From Collinsella aerofaciens (GTDB lineage: Bacteria; Actinomycetota; Coriobacteriia; Coriobacteriales; Coriobacteriaceae), in assembly GCF_015546965.1 (NCBI RefSeq), contig NZ_JADMUF010000009.1, positions 1 through 64,000 of the forward strand: a stretch of DNA of 64,000 bases, read 5' to 3'. The first letter of the stretch is position 1. Every line of letters starts with the position of its first letter. A program made the translations under genes and the position numbers. Positions 49,137 to 59,068 of the stretch are shown here, piece after piece. Below the pieces are notes generated by a model that was given only the letters and a program-made list of their open reading frames with translations, was not told where the DNA came from and searched no databases.

Positions 49137-51147
49137 CATGACGCTGTTTATCGCATCGCTTGCCGTCTCGTGCATCGGTGCGCTCGCCTCGGTTCTGCTG
49201 ATCAAGGCCGATAACGCTGCCAAAACCGCCGGCTGCCTTATCGGCGCCGCCGCCGCGGTGCTTTCGTTTGTGGCCGGTATCCAGGCCGTGCTGGGCGATG
49301 TCACGTCGGTCGACACCATCGTGTTTTTCCCGTTTGCCCATTTCCAGCTGCTGCTCAATCAGCTGTCCGGTCTGTTCGTGGCGCTCATCTCGGTGCTCGC
49401 GTTTGCCGGTTCGATCTACGGTCTCAACTACTTTGATGAGTACCCGGGCAAAAAGGGCCGCGCCGGCTTCTTCTTTAACACCTTCGTGGCGTCCATGATG
49501 CTCGTCATCACCGCCGACAACGTGTTTTGGTTCCTGGTCGCCTTTGAGCTCATGTCGCTGACCTCGTACTTCCTGGTCGTGATCGAGGAGAACGAGAACT
49601 CCATTCACGGCGGTTGGCTCTACTTTGTGATCGCTCACGTGGGCTTTGTGCTCATCATGGCGAGCTTCCTCACCATGACCAACTTCGCCGGTGGCTCGTT
49701 TGCCTTTGCGGATTTCCGCGCCACGCAGTTTAGCCCCGCGGTCGCATCCGTGTGCTTCGTGCTCGCCTTCTTTGGCTTTGGCGCCAAGGCCGGTATCATC
49801 CCGCTGCACGGCTGGCTGCCCAAGGCACATCCCGAGGCGCCGTCCAACGTGTCGGCCCTCATGTCCGGCGGCATGATCAAGATCGGTATCTTCGGCATCC
49901 TCAAGGTGGGCCTCGACCTGCTCTCCGCCTCGGGCGTTCAGGTCTGGTGGGGCCTTATGGTCATGGTCTTCGGTGCGATCTCGTCGGTCCTCGGCGTGGC
50001 CTTCGCCCTGCAGGAGCATGACATCAAGCGCCTGCTGGCCTATCACTCTGTCGAGAACATCGGCATCATTCTGCTCGGCGTCGGCGCCTCCATGGCCGCC
50101 ATGGCGCTCAACTCGGTCGGCATCGCCGTCCTGGCTCTGATGGCCGCCCTCTACCACACGTTTAACCACGCGATGTTTAAGGGCGAGCTGTTCTTGGGCG
50201 CCGGTGCGCTGCTGTACTCCACGGGTACGCGCAATATGGAGAAGATGGGCGGCCTGTTCCGTCGTATGCCGGCTACGGCCATCTGCTTCCTTGTTGGCGC
50301 GCTTGCCATCTCGGCCATCCCGCCCTTCAACGGCTTTGTGTCCGAGTGGTTTACCTACCAGTCGCTCTTTAATGCCGCCATGCAGGGTGACAAGGCCGTC
50401 ATGATCGTGGCCGTGTTCGCTGCCGTCGCGCTTGCCATTACCGGCGCTCTGGCCGTCACGTGCTTCGTCAAGGCCTATGGCGTCTCCTTTGCCTCCGCGC
50501 CCCGCTCCGAGGCCGCGGCCAATGCCAAGGAGGTCCCCGCCCCCATGGTGTTTGCGCAGGGCCTGCTCGCGGCCATCTGCGTCGTGCTGGGCATTGGCGC
50601 TCCCGTGATCGCGCCCGTGCTGGTCGATGTCGCCGCGTCCGTGCTGCATCCGTACGGTGGCGTATTTGCCGCCGAGGGCATGGAGCTCATGAACCAATAC
50701 TCCGGCGCTGCCACCTCCACGCCCGCGATCGCTATTGCGCTCGTGGTGCTCGTCGGCCTTGCCTGCGGCTATCGCAAGCTCAAGACCGTCGGCAAGGTGC
50801 AGAAGTCCCAGCCGTGGGCATGCGGCTATGCTCCCAACGAGCATATGCCCGTCGTGGCCACGACCTTTGCCTCCGAGGTGTCCTGGTTTATGCAGCCGCT
50901 CTACACGCTGCGTGACCGCTGCACGGCCGTCTGCTGGTCCATCGCGCACTTCTTCCAGAAGCTCACCGGTGTGGCCGAGGCTGTGGAGCCCGTACCCGAC
51001 AAGGTTCTCGTCGATGCCCCGCATAAGGGTGTCGAGAAGCTCGCCGACCTCGCGACTAAGCTCGAGGGCGGCAACTACAGCATCTATATCTGCTACATCG
51101 TCGCGGCACTCGTGGTGTTCCTCGTGCTCGCCGTGCAAATGGGTTAA
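49129..51147 (+). CDS. hyfB: Hydrogenase-4 component B, NuoL/antiporter-like membrane subunit
   Basis: A 672-residue membrane protein, the same length as E. coli HyfB, of the complex I/Mrp antiporter superfamily. It has about 16 helices. Conserved blocks: FWFLVAFELMSLTSYFLVVIEENENS, the helix-7 GAKAGIIPLHGWLPKAHPEAP segment with Lys/His thought to conduct protons, HDIKRLLAYHSVENIG and HTFNHAMFKGELFLGAG. The C-terminal YKKL-like loop and QPWACGYAP are HyfB/HycC features. Overlaps hyfA. Confidence 0.95.
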   Translation: MDSMTLFIASLAVSCIGALASVLLIKADNAAKTAGCLIGAAAAVLSFVAGIQAVLGDVTSVDTIVFFPFAHFQLLLNQLSGLFVALISVLAFAGSIYGLNYFDEYPGKKGRAGFFFNTFVASMMLVITADNVFWFLVAFELMSLTSYFLVVIEENENSIHGGWLYFVIAHVGFVLIMASFLTMTNFAGGSFAFADFRATQFSPAVASVCFVLAFFGFGAKAGIIPLHGWLPKAHPEAPSNVSALMSGGMIKIGIFGILKVGLDLLSASGVQVWWGLMVMVFGAISSVLGVAFALQEHDIKRLLAYHSVENIGIILLGVGASMAAMALNSVGIAVLALMAALYHTFNHAMFKGELFLGAGALLYSTGTRNMEKMGGLFRRMPATAICFLVGALAISAIPPFNGFVSEWFTYQSLFNAAMQGDKAVMIVAVFAAVALAITGALAVTCFVKAYGVSFASAPRSEAAANAKEVPAPMVFAQGLLAAICVVLGIGAPVIAPVLVDVAASVLHPYGGVFAAEGMELMNQYSGAATSTPAIAIALVVLVGLACGYRKLKTVGKVQKSQPWACGYAPNEHMPVVATTFASEVSWFMQPLYTLRDRCTAVCWSIAHFFQKLTGVAEAVEPVPDKVLVDAPHKGVEKLADLATKLEGGNYSIYICYIVAALVVFLVLAVQMG

Positions 51148-51159
51148 GGAGGGGAGAGC

Positions 51160-52086
51160 ATGAACAACATCGTACTTGCCGTTCTGCAGGGCGTGGTCGT
51201 CATGGCCGTCGCACCGTTCTTCTCCGGTCTCGGCCGCGTGATCCGCGCCAAGATGCACAACCGTCGCGGCCCCAGCATCATGCAGGACTATCGCGACCTG
51301 GCCAAGCTCTTTGCGCGCCCCGAGTCCCAGAGCGCGGATGCGAGCTTTGCGCTGCGCATTATGCCGCCGCTGTTCTTCGCCGTCGCCTTTATGCTCGCTA
51401 TGGGCCTGCCGCTCTTTACGGCACAAAGCCCCATCCCGGTCTTTGGTGACGCCATCACCATCATGTACAGCCTGGCGCTCGCCCGCTTCTTCTTCGCCCT
51501 CTGCGGTGTGGATTCGTCCAACGCCTACGCCGGTATCGGCGGCGTTCGCGAGCTGCTCATGAGCGTGCTCATCGAGCCGTCCATGCTGCTGGCACTGTTT
51601 GCCGCCGCCCTGGTGTGCGGTTCCACCGACATCGCCACCATGGGTCAGCACATCATGACGGGCGCGATCGACGCGCCGGTCGCCGTGATCCTCGCCGGCA
51701 TCGCCTTTGCGATTGCCTGCTACATGGAGCTCGGCAAGCTGCCCTTTGATCAGGCCGAGGCTGAGCAGGAGCTCCAGGAAGGTCCGCTCGCCGAGCTTTC
51801 CGGCCCGTCGCTCGCCATGGCCAAACTTGCCATGTCCATGAAGCAGGTCCTGGTCGTCGCTTGGTTCTGCGCGATCTTCGTCCCTTGGGGCGAGCCCGCG
51901 ACCGTGGGCGCCGCCGCCGTTCTGGGTGCAGTCATCTTCCTGGTGAAGTGCCTGATCGACTTTGTCGTATGCGGCGTGATCGAGAACTCTTGCTCGCGTT
52001 CGCGCTTTAAGGTGCTCGGTAATCAGACCTGGGCCGTCGTGGGCATCGCCGTGCTGGCGTTTGTCTTCGTGGTCGTCGGCGTGTAG
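51160..52086 (+). CDS. hyfC: Hydrogenase-4 component C, NuoH-like membrane subunit
   Basis: A 308-residue subunit anchoring the hydrophilic arm, related to NuoH and HycD. It has about eight helices, GRVIRAKMHNRRGPSIMQDYRDLAKLF after the first helix, and the MELGKLPFDQAEAEQELQEG loop with clustered acidic residues at the quinone/ion-path position of NuoH. The ATG at 51160 follows AGGAGGGG. Confidence 0.95.
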   Translation: MNNIVLAVLQGVVVMAVAPFFSGLGRVIRAKMHNRRGPSIMQDYRDLAKLFARPESQSADASFALRIMPPLFFAVAFMLAMGLPLFTAQSPIPVFGDAITIMYSLALARFFFALCGVDSSNAYAGIGGVRELLMSVLIEPSMLLALFAAALVCGSTDIATMGQHIMTGAIDAPVAVILAGIAFAIACYMELGKLPFDQAEAEQELQEGPLAELSGPSLAMAKLAMSMKQVLVVAWFCAIFVPWGEPATVGAAAVLGAVIFLVKCLIDFVVCGVIENSCSRSRFKVLGNQTWAVVGIAVLAFVFVVVGV

Positions 52087-52101
52087 GAGAAGGGAGAAAC
52101 A

Positions 52102-53559
52102 ATGTCATTTGCAGTCAGTCTGTCCCTTCTCGGCTTGGTCGCTATCGCGGCCCCGATGGTGGCCTCGGTGCTCGTCGCCCTGTTCCCCCGTCCGTACGCC
52201 AAGTGGTTCAGCGTTTTGGGTGCCGCCGTCTCGACGGTCTGCACCATCGCCCTCGCCGCGAATTTCGCCGGCGCCGGCATGCCCGACACGCAGGTCCCCC
52301 TGATCTCGTTTGGGCAGACCCTCGTCATGGGATTCACCTTCGATCGCATGAGCACGCTGCTCGCGCCCGCCTTTGTGGGTATCGGCCTGCTTGTCGTGAT
52401 CTATTCGATTCCCTATATGAGCGAGAATAACCGTGAGCATCCCGACGCGCCGCGCCGTCGCTTCTACGCGTACCTCGCGACCTTCATCGGCGCCATGGCC
52501 GGCCTCGTGTACAGCTCGACCCTTTTGGGCCAGCTCGTGTTCTTTGAGATCACGGGTGCGTGCTCTTGGGGCCTCATTAGCTACTACATGTCGCCTACGG
52601 CCAAGAAGGCCGGCATGAAGGCCCTGATCATCACGCATATCGGTGCGCTCGGCCTGTATCTGGGCGCCGCCATCGTGTTTGCCCACACCGGTACCTTCGC
52701 CATCACCGCGATTGCCGGCCTCGACGCCAAGCTCAAGGCTATCGTCCTTTTGCTCGTGCTGTTTGCGGCCTGGGCCAAGTCCGCACAGGTCCCCATGTAC
52801 ATGTGGCTGCCTTCGGCCATGGAGGCGCCGACGCCTGTTTCGGCCTACCTGCATGGTGCCTCGATGGTTAAGGTTGGCGTGTGCGTGTTCGCGCGTGCAC
52901 TCGTCTCTGCCGGCGAGGTTCCCGAGATCGTGGGCTGGGTCGCCATTATCGACGCCATGGTTACCATGCTCTTTGGTTTCCTTATGTACCTGCCGCAAAA
53001 GGATATGAAGCGCCTGCTGGCCTTCTCCACGATTGCCCAGCTCTCCTATGTGTTCTTTGGTCTGGGCCTTTCGGTCTTTGGCAGCCAGCTGGCTTTTGAC
53101 GGTGCCGTGTGCCACATCTTTAACCATGCTTTCGCCAAGACCCTGTTCTTCCTCATCGCCGGTTCGTTCTCCTTTACGCTCGGCACGCGTATGCTGCCCA
53201 AGCTTCGCGGCATCGTAAAGAAGTACCCGATCTCGGGCGTGGGCTTTGGAGTCGCGGCGCTCGCCATTGCCGGCGTGCCGCCCATGAACACGTTCTTCTC
53301 GAAGTTCCAGATCATCGCCGGCGGCTTCTCTGTGGGTGCCGGCAATGTCGCGATCCTGGTGCTCGTGTGCATCATGGTTGCCGAGACCGTCGCCACCTTC
53401 GCCTGGTTCCTCAAGTGGATGGGCTATTGCCTGCCCGGCGAGCCGAGCGACGAGGTCGCTGCGGGGGCCCCGCTTCCCCGTGCGATGGCGTTCGTGTTCA
53501 TCGTGCTCATCATCATGGTCATCGTCAGCGGCCCGCTTTCGGCCAGCTGGATCGGTTAG
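52102..53559 (+). CDS. hyfD: Hydrogenase-4 component D, antiporter-like membrane subunit
   Basis: A 485-residue NuoL/M/N-like subunit present in Hyf but not Hyc complexes. Conserved: FDRMSTLLAPAFVGIG, QLVFFEITGACSWGLISYY, the AKSAQVPMYMWLPSAMEAPTPVSAYLHGASMVK proton-path segment (key Lys and His in AKSAQVP and LHGASMVK), and HIFNHAFAKTLFFLIAGS. ATG at 52102, 15 bases after hyfC with GGAGAAGGG. Confidence 0.94.
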   Translation: MSFAVSLSLLGLVAIAAPMVASVLVALFPRPYAKWFSVLGAAVSTVCTIALAANFAGAGMPDTQVPLISFGQTLVMGFTFDRMSTLLAPAFVGIGLLVVIYSIPYMSENNREHPDAPRRRFYAYLATFIGAMAGLVYSSTLLGQLVFFEITGACSWGLISYYMSPTAKKAGMKALIITHIGALGLYLGAAIVFAHTGTFAITAIAGLDAKLKAIVLLLVLFAAWAKSAQVPMYMWLPSAMEAPTPVSAYLHGASMVKVGVCVFARALVSAGEVPEIVGWVAIIDAMVTMLFGFLMYLPQKDMKRLLAFSTIAQLSYVFFGLGLSVFGSQLAFDGAVCHIFNHAFAKTLFFLIAGSFSFTLGTRMLPKLRGIVKKYPISGVGFGVAALAIAGVPPMNTFFSKFQIIAGGFSVGAGNVAILVLVCIMVAETVATFAWFLKWMGYCLPGEPSDEVAAGAPLPRAMAFVFIVLIIMVIVSGPLSASWIG

Positions 53560-53572
53560 GAGGTAGAACGAC

Positions 53573-54226
53573 ATGGGTTATTCGATCGTCAACATTCTTG
53601 GCGGCCTTCTGATCGTCACGTCTACCATGGTGGTCGTCTCCAAGAACATCAAACATGCCATCAACTGGTATGCGCTGCAGTCGCTGGTGCTCGTGGGGCT
53701 TCTCGCCACGCTCGGTGTCACCACCGGTGCGCAGGAGCTGCTTATGTGGGCTGGATCTGCCTTTATCACTAAGGTCGTCCTGGTCCCTTATATCCTCACC
53801 CGCGCATACAAGAAGATGGGCGAGCCGAGCGATGCATCGCTTAAGGCCGGCCTTAAGCCCGCGTGGGCCATCTGCATCATCGCCGTGGAAGTCGCGATCT
53901 GCTTTGCCGTCGTGACGCAGATCAGCCTGCCCACGGCCGAGGTCGCAACGCCTGCGCTCGCTATTAGCTTCGCTCACTTCTTTGTGGGCCTCACCTGCAT
54001 CATCTCGCAGCGCAACATCATGAAGCAGATCTTTGGATACTGCCTTATGGAAAACGGCAGCCACGTGACGCTCGCGCTTTTGGCCCCCACCGCTCCCGAG
54101 ATTATCGAGATCGGTATCGCCACCGACGCCATCTTTGCCGTCATCATCATGTCCATCGTCGTACGTCGCATTTGGGACGACTCTCACTCGCTCGATGCGC
54201 GCGACCTGTCCGAGCTGAGGGGGTAG
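53573..54226 (+). CDS. hyfE: Hydrogenase-4 component E, NuoK-like subunit
   Basis: A 217-residue protein with about six helices. The N-terminal half resembles NuoK/MrpC; the conserved acidic residue lies in the CLMENGSHVTLALLAPTAPEIIEIG region. Length equals E. coli HyfE (216). The ATG at 53573 follows AGGAGG by 8 bases. Confidence 0.93.
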   Translation: MGYSIVNILGGLLIVTSTMVVVSKNIKHAINWYALQSLVLVGLLATLGVTTGAQELLMWAGSAFITKVVLVPYILTRAYKKMGEPSDASLKAGLKPAWAICIIAVEVAICFAVVTQISLPTAEVATPALAISFAHFFVGLTCIISQRNIMKQIFGYCLMENGSHVTLALLAPTAPEIIEIGIATDAIFAVIIMSIVVRRIWDDSHSLDARDLSELRG

Positions 54227-54229
54227 TCC

Positions 54230-55789
54230 ATGGAAACGTTGATTCTCGCCCTGCTCGCGACTCCTTTGGTGTTCTCGCTGGTCATGGCATTTTTGCCCAA
54301 GAACACGTCCTATAACGTGTTTGCCGGTCTCAACCTGGTCTCCGTCGCAGCCGTCCTGGTGCTGTCGATTATGACGGCCGGTGACGTCCTTATGAGCGGT
54401 GACACCACGAGCGCTCTTGGCCTGTGGTTCCACCTCGATTCGCTGGGCGCCATCTTTGTGCTGCTCATCGGCTTTATCGGTTTTCTTACGGGGCTGTTCT
54501 CGCTGCCCTATGTAAAGGCCGATATCGAGGAGGGCTCTATGCCCGCCGAGCGCGCCAAGCAGTATTTTGCGCTGTTTAGCCTGTTCGTGTTCACCATGCT
54601 GCTCGCGTGCCTGTCCAACAACATGATCCTCACGTGGGCCGCCGTGGAGGCAACCACGCTTTCCACCGTGTTCCTCGTGGGTATCTACAAGAACAAGACG
54701 GCCCTCGAGGCTTCTTGGAAGTATGCGATGGTCTGCACCGCCGGCGTGGCCTTTGGCCTGTTCGGTACGCTGCTGATCTACGCCAACGCCGCCGACGTGA
54801 TTCCCAACGCCCACGAGGCCGCATTCCTGTCGTGCGTGCTGCCGTATGCCGACCAGTTCGACCCGACGCTCATGCGCCTCGCCTTTGCGTTTATCGTGAT
54901 CGGCTTTGGCACCAAGGCCGGCCTGTTCCCCATGCACACTTGGCTGCCCGATGCCCACTCTCAGGCCCCGAGCCCTGTCTCGGCCCTGCTCTCGGGTGTG
55001 TTGCTTAAGTGCGCCATGCTTGTGATCATGCGCTTCTACGGCTTTACCATCCAGGCCGTGGGCGCCGAGTATCCGCAGCTTTTGCTGCTGATCGTCGGCA
55101 CGCTGTCCATTTTGGTGGCGGCACTTTCGATGTTTCGCCAAGACGACCTCAAGCGCCGCTTTGCGTACTCGTCTGTGGAGAACGTGGGCGTTATCGCCCT
55201 GTGCCTGGGTATCGGTGGCCCGCTGGGTATCGCCGCGGCCCTGCTGCACTGCGTGTTCCACGGCTTTACCAAGACGCTTGCCTTCTGCGTGTCCGGCAAC
55301 ATCCAGCACGCCTTTGGCACGCGTAGCCTGGCTAAGATCCAAGGCGTCGTCGAGGTTGCCCCCGCAACCGCCGCGCTCGCCATCCTGGCGCTGCTCGGTC
55401 TTGGTGCCTTCCCGCCCTTTGGCATGTTTATCTCCGAGTTCCTGACTTTTGTCGCCGGTGTTACCGCCGGTCCCATGTGGCTGGTCGTCGTGGTCGCCCT
55501 CGGTCTTACCGTGGCCATCTCCGCGCTCACCCGCATCGCACTCAAGTCGGTATTCGGCCATGCGCCCCAGGGTATGGGCAAGCATGAGGCCCCGGCGCTC
55601 ATGCTTATCCCCGAAATCATCCTGGCTGTCATGATCTTGTGGTTTGGCATCGCCACCCCGCTGCCCCTCGTGCACGGTGTGGAGACCGCGACCGGCATCG
55701 TGCTCGAGCAGAGCACCGAGGAACTTCACGCGACGCCGATGTACCGCGCTGTGTTCGGTACCGAGACCGCTCAGAGCGAGGTGGAGTAA
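54230..55789 (+). CDS. hyfF: Hydrogenase-4 component F, antiporter-like membrane subunit
   Basis: A 519-residue third antiporter-like subunit. Blocks: MILTWAAVEATTLSTVFLVGIYKNK, GFGTKAGLFPMHTWLPDAHSQAPSPVSALLSG (Lys in GTKAGLFPMH), DDLKRRFAYSSVENVGVIALCLG and HGFTKTLAFCVSGN. With HyfB and HyfD it gives three potential ion-pumping modules. It starts 3 bases after hyfE. Confidence 0.95.
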   Translation: METLILALLATPLVFSLVMAFLPKNTSYNVFAGLNLVSVAAVLVLSIMTAGDVLMSGDTTSALGLWFHLDSLGAIFVLLIGFIGFLTGLFSLPYVKADIEEGSMPAERAKQYFALFSLFVFTMLLACLSNNMILTWAAVEATTLSTVFLVGIYKNKTALEASWKYAMVCTAGVAFGLFGTLLIYANAADVIPNAHEAAFLSCVLPYADQFDPTLMRLAFAFIVIGFGTKAGLFPMHTWLPDAHSQAPSPVSALLSGVLLKCAMLVIMRFYGFTIQAVGAEYPQLLLLIVGTLSILVAALSMFRQDDLKRRFAYSSVENVGVIALCLGIGGPLGIAAALLHCVFHGFTKTLAFCVSGNIQHAFGTRSLAKIQGVVEVAPATAALAILALLGLGAFPPFGMFISEFLTFVAGVTAGPMWLVVVVALGLTVAISALTRIALKSVFGHAPQGMGKHEAPALMLIPEIILAVMILWFGIATPLPLVHGVETATGIVLEQSTEELHATPMYRAVFGTETAQSEVE

Positions 55790-55792
55790 CGA

Positions 55793-57565
55793 ATGATTGA
55801 AACTGAGAACAAGGTGTATGCCCGCCGCTGCGAGAGCCATGTCGAGGCCCTGCGCCACGCCGTTCCGGGCTGCATCGAGAAGGTCGAGTGGCAGTGCGAG
55901 GACCAGCTGACGATTACCGTCAAGCAGGACAAGCTGCCCGAGGCCGTCCACTACCTGTATTACGAGCGCTACGGCTGGATTCCCGTGATCATCGGCAACG
56001 ATGAGCGCAGCCTGTGCGGCCGTTACGCCGTGTACTACGTCATCTCCATGGAGGGGGAGGATCCCGGCTGGGTGACCGTGCGCACCGAGGTTGATCCCGC
56101 CAAGATGACGTTCCCGTCCGTGACGCCGTTCGTCCCCGCCTGCGTGTGGGGCGAGCGCGAGCTGCGCGACATGTTCGGCCTGATCCCCGAGGGTCTGCCC
56201 GATCGTCGTCGCCTGGTGCTGCCCGACGATTGGCCCAGCGGCCTGTATCCGCTGCGCAAGGACTCCATGGACTACCGCTTCCGTCCCGCTCCCGCGAGCG
56301 ACATGGAAAACTACGAGTTCTTGGCCGATACCAAGGGCAAGGAGACCACGCTCGTCCCCATGGGCCCGCTGCACATTACCTCCGACGAGCCCGGCCACTT
56401 CCGCCTGTTCGTCGAGGGCGAGACGATCGTCGACGCCGACTACCGTCTGTTCTACGTGCACCGCGGCATGGAGAAGGTCGCCGAGACGCGTCTGAACTAT
56501 GACGCCGTGACGTTCCTCGCCGACCGCATCTGCGGCATCTGCGGCTGCGCCCACTCGGTGGCCTATGCCGAGGCCGTCGAGCGCGCCCAGGGCATTCATG
56601 TCCCGCCGCGCGCCCAGTACATCCGCGCCATCATGCTCGAGGTCGAGCGCCTGCACTCGCATCTGCTCAACATTGGCCTGGCGTCGCACTACACGGGCTT
56701 CGACTCCGGCTTCCAACAGTTCTTCCGCGTCCGCGAGAAGTCCATGGACCTGGCCGAGAAGCTCTCCGGTCACCGCAAGACCTACGGCCTCAACGTGATC
56801 GGCGGCGTGCGTCGCGACATTTTGGCCGAGCAGAAGCTCTCCACGCTAACGACCATCCACCAGCTGCGCTCCGAGGTTCAGGAACTCGTCGACGTGCTGC
56901 TCTCCACGCCCAACTTTATCGAGCGTACGAGCGGCATCGGCATCCTGGACCGCAAGATCGCCCGCGACTTCTCGCCGGTCGGCCCGCTCATGCGTGGCTC
57001 GGGCTATGCCCGCGACGTGCGCTTTGACCATCCCTTCGACGGCTACGCCGATCCGGATGTCCAAAAGATGCACGCCGCTACGGCCGACACCTGCGACGCC
57101 TTCGGCCGCACCGCCGTCCGCATCCAGGAGGTCTACGATTCGATCGATATGATCGAGACCATGCTCGAGAACTGCCCGTCGGGCCCCATCCTCACCACGG
57201 ATTGGGAGTACACCCCGCACAAGTACGCCATCGGCGCCACCGAGGCGCCGCGCGGCGAGGACGTGCACTGGGCCATGCTCGGCAATAACCAGAAGTGCTA
57301 CCGCTGGCGCGCCAAGGCCGCCACGTACAGCAACTGGCCGGTCCTGCGCTACATGTTCCGCGGCAACACCGTGGGCGATGCAGCGCTGATCGTCGGCTCG
57401 CTCGACCCGTGCTACTCCTGCACCGATCGCGTGACGGTGACCGATGTCGCCGCCAAGCGCGACCACGTGCTCGACAAGGAGCAGTTCGAGAACGTCTGGC
57501 GCGACAAGTCGCCGCTCGCGGGCGAGGGCACCATGGCCGCCCCGCTCGATGAGGAGGCGCTCTAA
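55793..57565 (+). CDS. hyfG: [NiFe]-hydrogenase large subunit, group 4a
   Basis: A 590-residue fusion of a NuoC-like N-terminal domain and a NuoD-like catalytic domain, as in HycE/HyfG. The nickel ligands are Cys247 and Cys250 in RICGICG and Cys540 and Cys543 in DPCYSCTDR. The C-terminal 44 residues after Arg546 form a processing peptide; cleavage by the HycI encoded downstream is expected after Arg546. It catalyses 2H+ to H2 in the formate hydrogenlyase complex on the cytoplasmic side of the membrane. It starts 3 bases after hyfF. Confidence 0.96.
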   Translation: MIETENKVYARRCESHVEALRHAVPGCIEKVEWQCEDQLTITVKQDKLPEAVHYLYYERYGWIPVIIGNDERSLCGRYAVYYVISMEGEDPGWVTVRTEVDPAKMTFPSVTPFVPACVWGERELRDMFGLIPEGLPDRRRLVLPDDWPSGLYPLRKDSMDYRFRPAPASDMENYEFLADTKGKETTLVPMGPLHITSDEPGHFRLFVEGETIVDADYRLFYVHRGMEKVAETRLNYDAVTFLADRICGICGCAHSVAYAEAVERAQGIHVPPRAQYIRAIMLEVERLHSHLLNIGLASHYTGFDSGFQQFFRVREKSMDLAEKLSGHRKTYGLNVIGGVRRDILAEQKLSTLTTIHQLRSEVQELVDVLLSTPNFIERTSGIGILDRKIARDFSPVGPLMRGSGYARDVRFDHPFDGYADPDVQKMHAATADTCDAFGRTAVRIQEVYDSIDMIETMLENCPSGPILTTDWEYTPHKYAIGATEAPRGEDVHWAMLGNNQKCYRWRAKAATYSNWPVLRYMFRGNTVGDAALIVGSLDPCYSCTDRVTVTDVAAKRDHVLDKEQFENVWRDKSPLAGEGTMAAPLDEEAL

Positions 57566-57566
57566 A

Positions 57567-58283
57567 ATGCTGAAGCTTTGGAAGGTTAACGCCAAGGCCG
57601 GCGACGCGACAGTCAAGTACCCGTTTGCGCCGTTCCCCACCAACAAGGACATGCGCGGCAAGCCCGAGCACAATGCCGAGCTCTGCATCGCCTGCGGTGC
57701 CTGCGGCGTGGCATGCCCGGCCGATGCCATTCGCATGGACACCGACCTTGCGGCCGATACCATTACCTGGTCGATCGACTACGGCCGCTGCATCTTTTGC
57801 GGCCGTTGCGAGGAAGCCTGCCCCATGGAGGCCATCAAGCTCACCGAGGAGTTTGAGCTGGCCGTCATGAGCAAGGACGACCTCACCAGCAAGAGCGTCT
57901 ACACGCTCGAGCATTGCTCGCGCTGCGGCAAGCCGTTTGCCCCGCACAAGGAGATCGACTACGCCAAGCGCCTGCTGCAAAAGGCCGGCGGCATGGAGGC
58001 CGAGCAGGCTGCCCGTACCGTCGGTATGTGCCAGGAGTGCAAGCGCGAGCTCGACGCCCTGCGCGCCGCCTCGGCCGTAAAGACCGGCAACGCTGCCGGC
58101 ATGGCTGCCAACGAGACGCTTGCGTCCGGCGAGCCCCAGGGCCCCGGCATGGAGTATCTGGGCGGCCACGGCGTGAACCCGGAGTATATCGACCGCGAGC
58201 TCAACCCCGATGCGCCCGAGATTCCCGCCGGTCCGGCGCCGGTCGAGGGCATCATCATGGATTTTGATACGAAGGAGGAGTAA
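57567..58283 (+). CDS. hyfH: Hydrogenase-4 component H, NuoI-like ferredoxin subunit
   Basis: A 238-residue subunit with two [4Fe-4S] motifs, CIACGACGVACPADAI and CIFCGRCEEACPMEAI, relaying electrons to the small subunit. An additional pair, CSRCGK and CQECKREL, resembles the zinc-like site of HycF. The tail after residue 170 is longer than in E. coli. The ATG at 57567 follows the hyfG stop directly. Confidence 0.93.
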   Translation: MLKLWKVNAKAGDATVKYPFAPFPTNKDMRGKPEHNAELCIACGACGVACPADAIRMDTDLAADTITWSIDYGRCIFCGRCEEACPMEAIKLTEEFELAVMSKDDLTSKSVYTLEHCSRCGKPFAPHKEIDYAKRLLQKAGGMEAEQAARTVGMCQECKRELDALRAASAVKTGNAAGMAANETLASGEPQGPGMEYLGGHGVNPEYIDRELNPDAPEIPAGPAPVEGIIMDFDTKEE

Positions 58284-58285
58284 CC

Positions 58286-59068
58286 ATGGCCGAACCCACG
58301 CTTTTGCCCGAGCGGCTTCAGTACCGCCCGACCAAGATCGAGCTCGACGAGAGCATCGAGAAGGCCAAGGAGACCCTTCTTAAGAAGATCAAGCGCTCGG
58401 TGTACGTCTACCGTGTCGACTGCGGCGGCTGCAACGGCTGCGAGATCGAGATCTTCGGTTCCATCACGCCCGTCTTCGACGTCGAGCGCTTTGGCATCAA
58501 GGTCGTGCCCTCGCCCCGTCACGCCGATGTGTTGCTGTACACCGGTGCCGTGACGCGTGCCATGCGCATGCCGGCCCTGCGCGCCTTTGAGGCCGCACCC
58601 GATCCCAAGATCGTGGTGTCCTATGGCGCGTGCGGCTGCACCGGCGGCATCTTCTACGACAACTACTGCGTCTGGGGCGGCACGGACAAGATCTTGCCGG
58701 TCGATGTCTACATCCCCGGCTGCCCGCCCAGCCCCGCGCAGACCGTCTACGGCTTTGCCATGGCACTTGGCCTGCTGGACCAAAAGCTCCATGCCGAGAC
58801 CACGGTGGAGGCCGCCGGCGAGCAGGCCGATATCCTGCACCCCGGCGTGCCGTACAAGCTGCGCGTTGCCATTGAGCGCGAAGCTCGCGCCATGAGCGGC
58901 TACCGTTACGGCCGCGACTTGGCCAACGAGTTTATGGATACGCTCGAGGGCGCGCCCAAGGGCGATATCCGCGGTGCCATGGCGCTGCTCATCGACAAGC
59001 AGGATGATCCTCGCCGCGTTGAGGTGTACTCGGCGTTACAGGATCTGGTGCTGGCCGGAGGTCGCTAG
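58286..59068 (+). CDS. hyfI: [NiFe]-hydrogenase small subunit, NuoB-like
   Basis: A 260-residue subunit carrying one proximal [4Fe-4S] cluster. The cysteines lie in DCGGCNGCEIEIFG, SYGACGCTGG and IPGCPPSPAQT. Residues 1-35 and 175-260 flank the NuoB-like core. It starts 2 bases after hyfH; the next gene starts on the base after its stop. Confidence 0.95.
   Translation: MAEPTLLPERLQYRPTKIELDESIEKAKETLLKKIKRSVYVYRVDCGGCNGCEIEIFGSITPVFDVERFGIKVVPSPRHADVLLYTGAVTRAMRMPALRAFEAAPDPKIVVSYGACGCTGGIFYDNYCVWGGTDKILPVDVYIPGCPPSPAQTVYGFAMALGLLDQKLHAETTVEAAGEQADILHPGVPYKLRVAIEREARAMSGYRYGRDLANEFMDTLEGAPKGDIRGAMALLIDKQDDPRRVEVYSALQDLVLAGGR

Noticed and set aside
53525-56773. 1,082-codon open frame on the minus strand across hyfE-hyfF-hyfG
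   Set aside because: It is the antisense shadow of well-supported hyf genes in GC-rich codon usage; the translation is His/Arg/Gly-rich with no domain. The same applies to long minus-strand frames at 49078-51651, 34973-37636, 25993-28359, 61008-63170 and 16432-18189.
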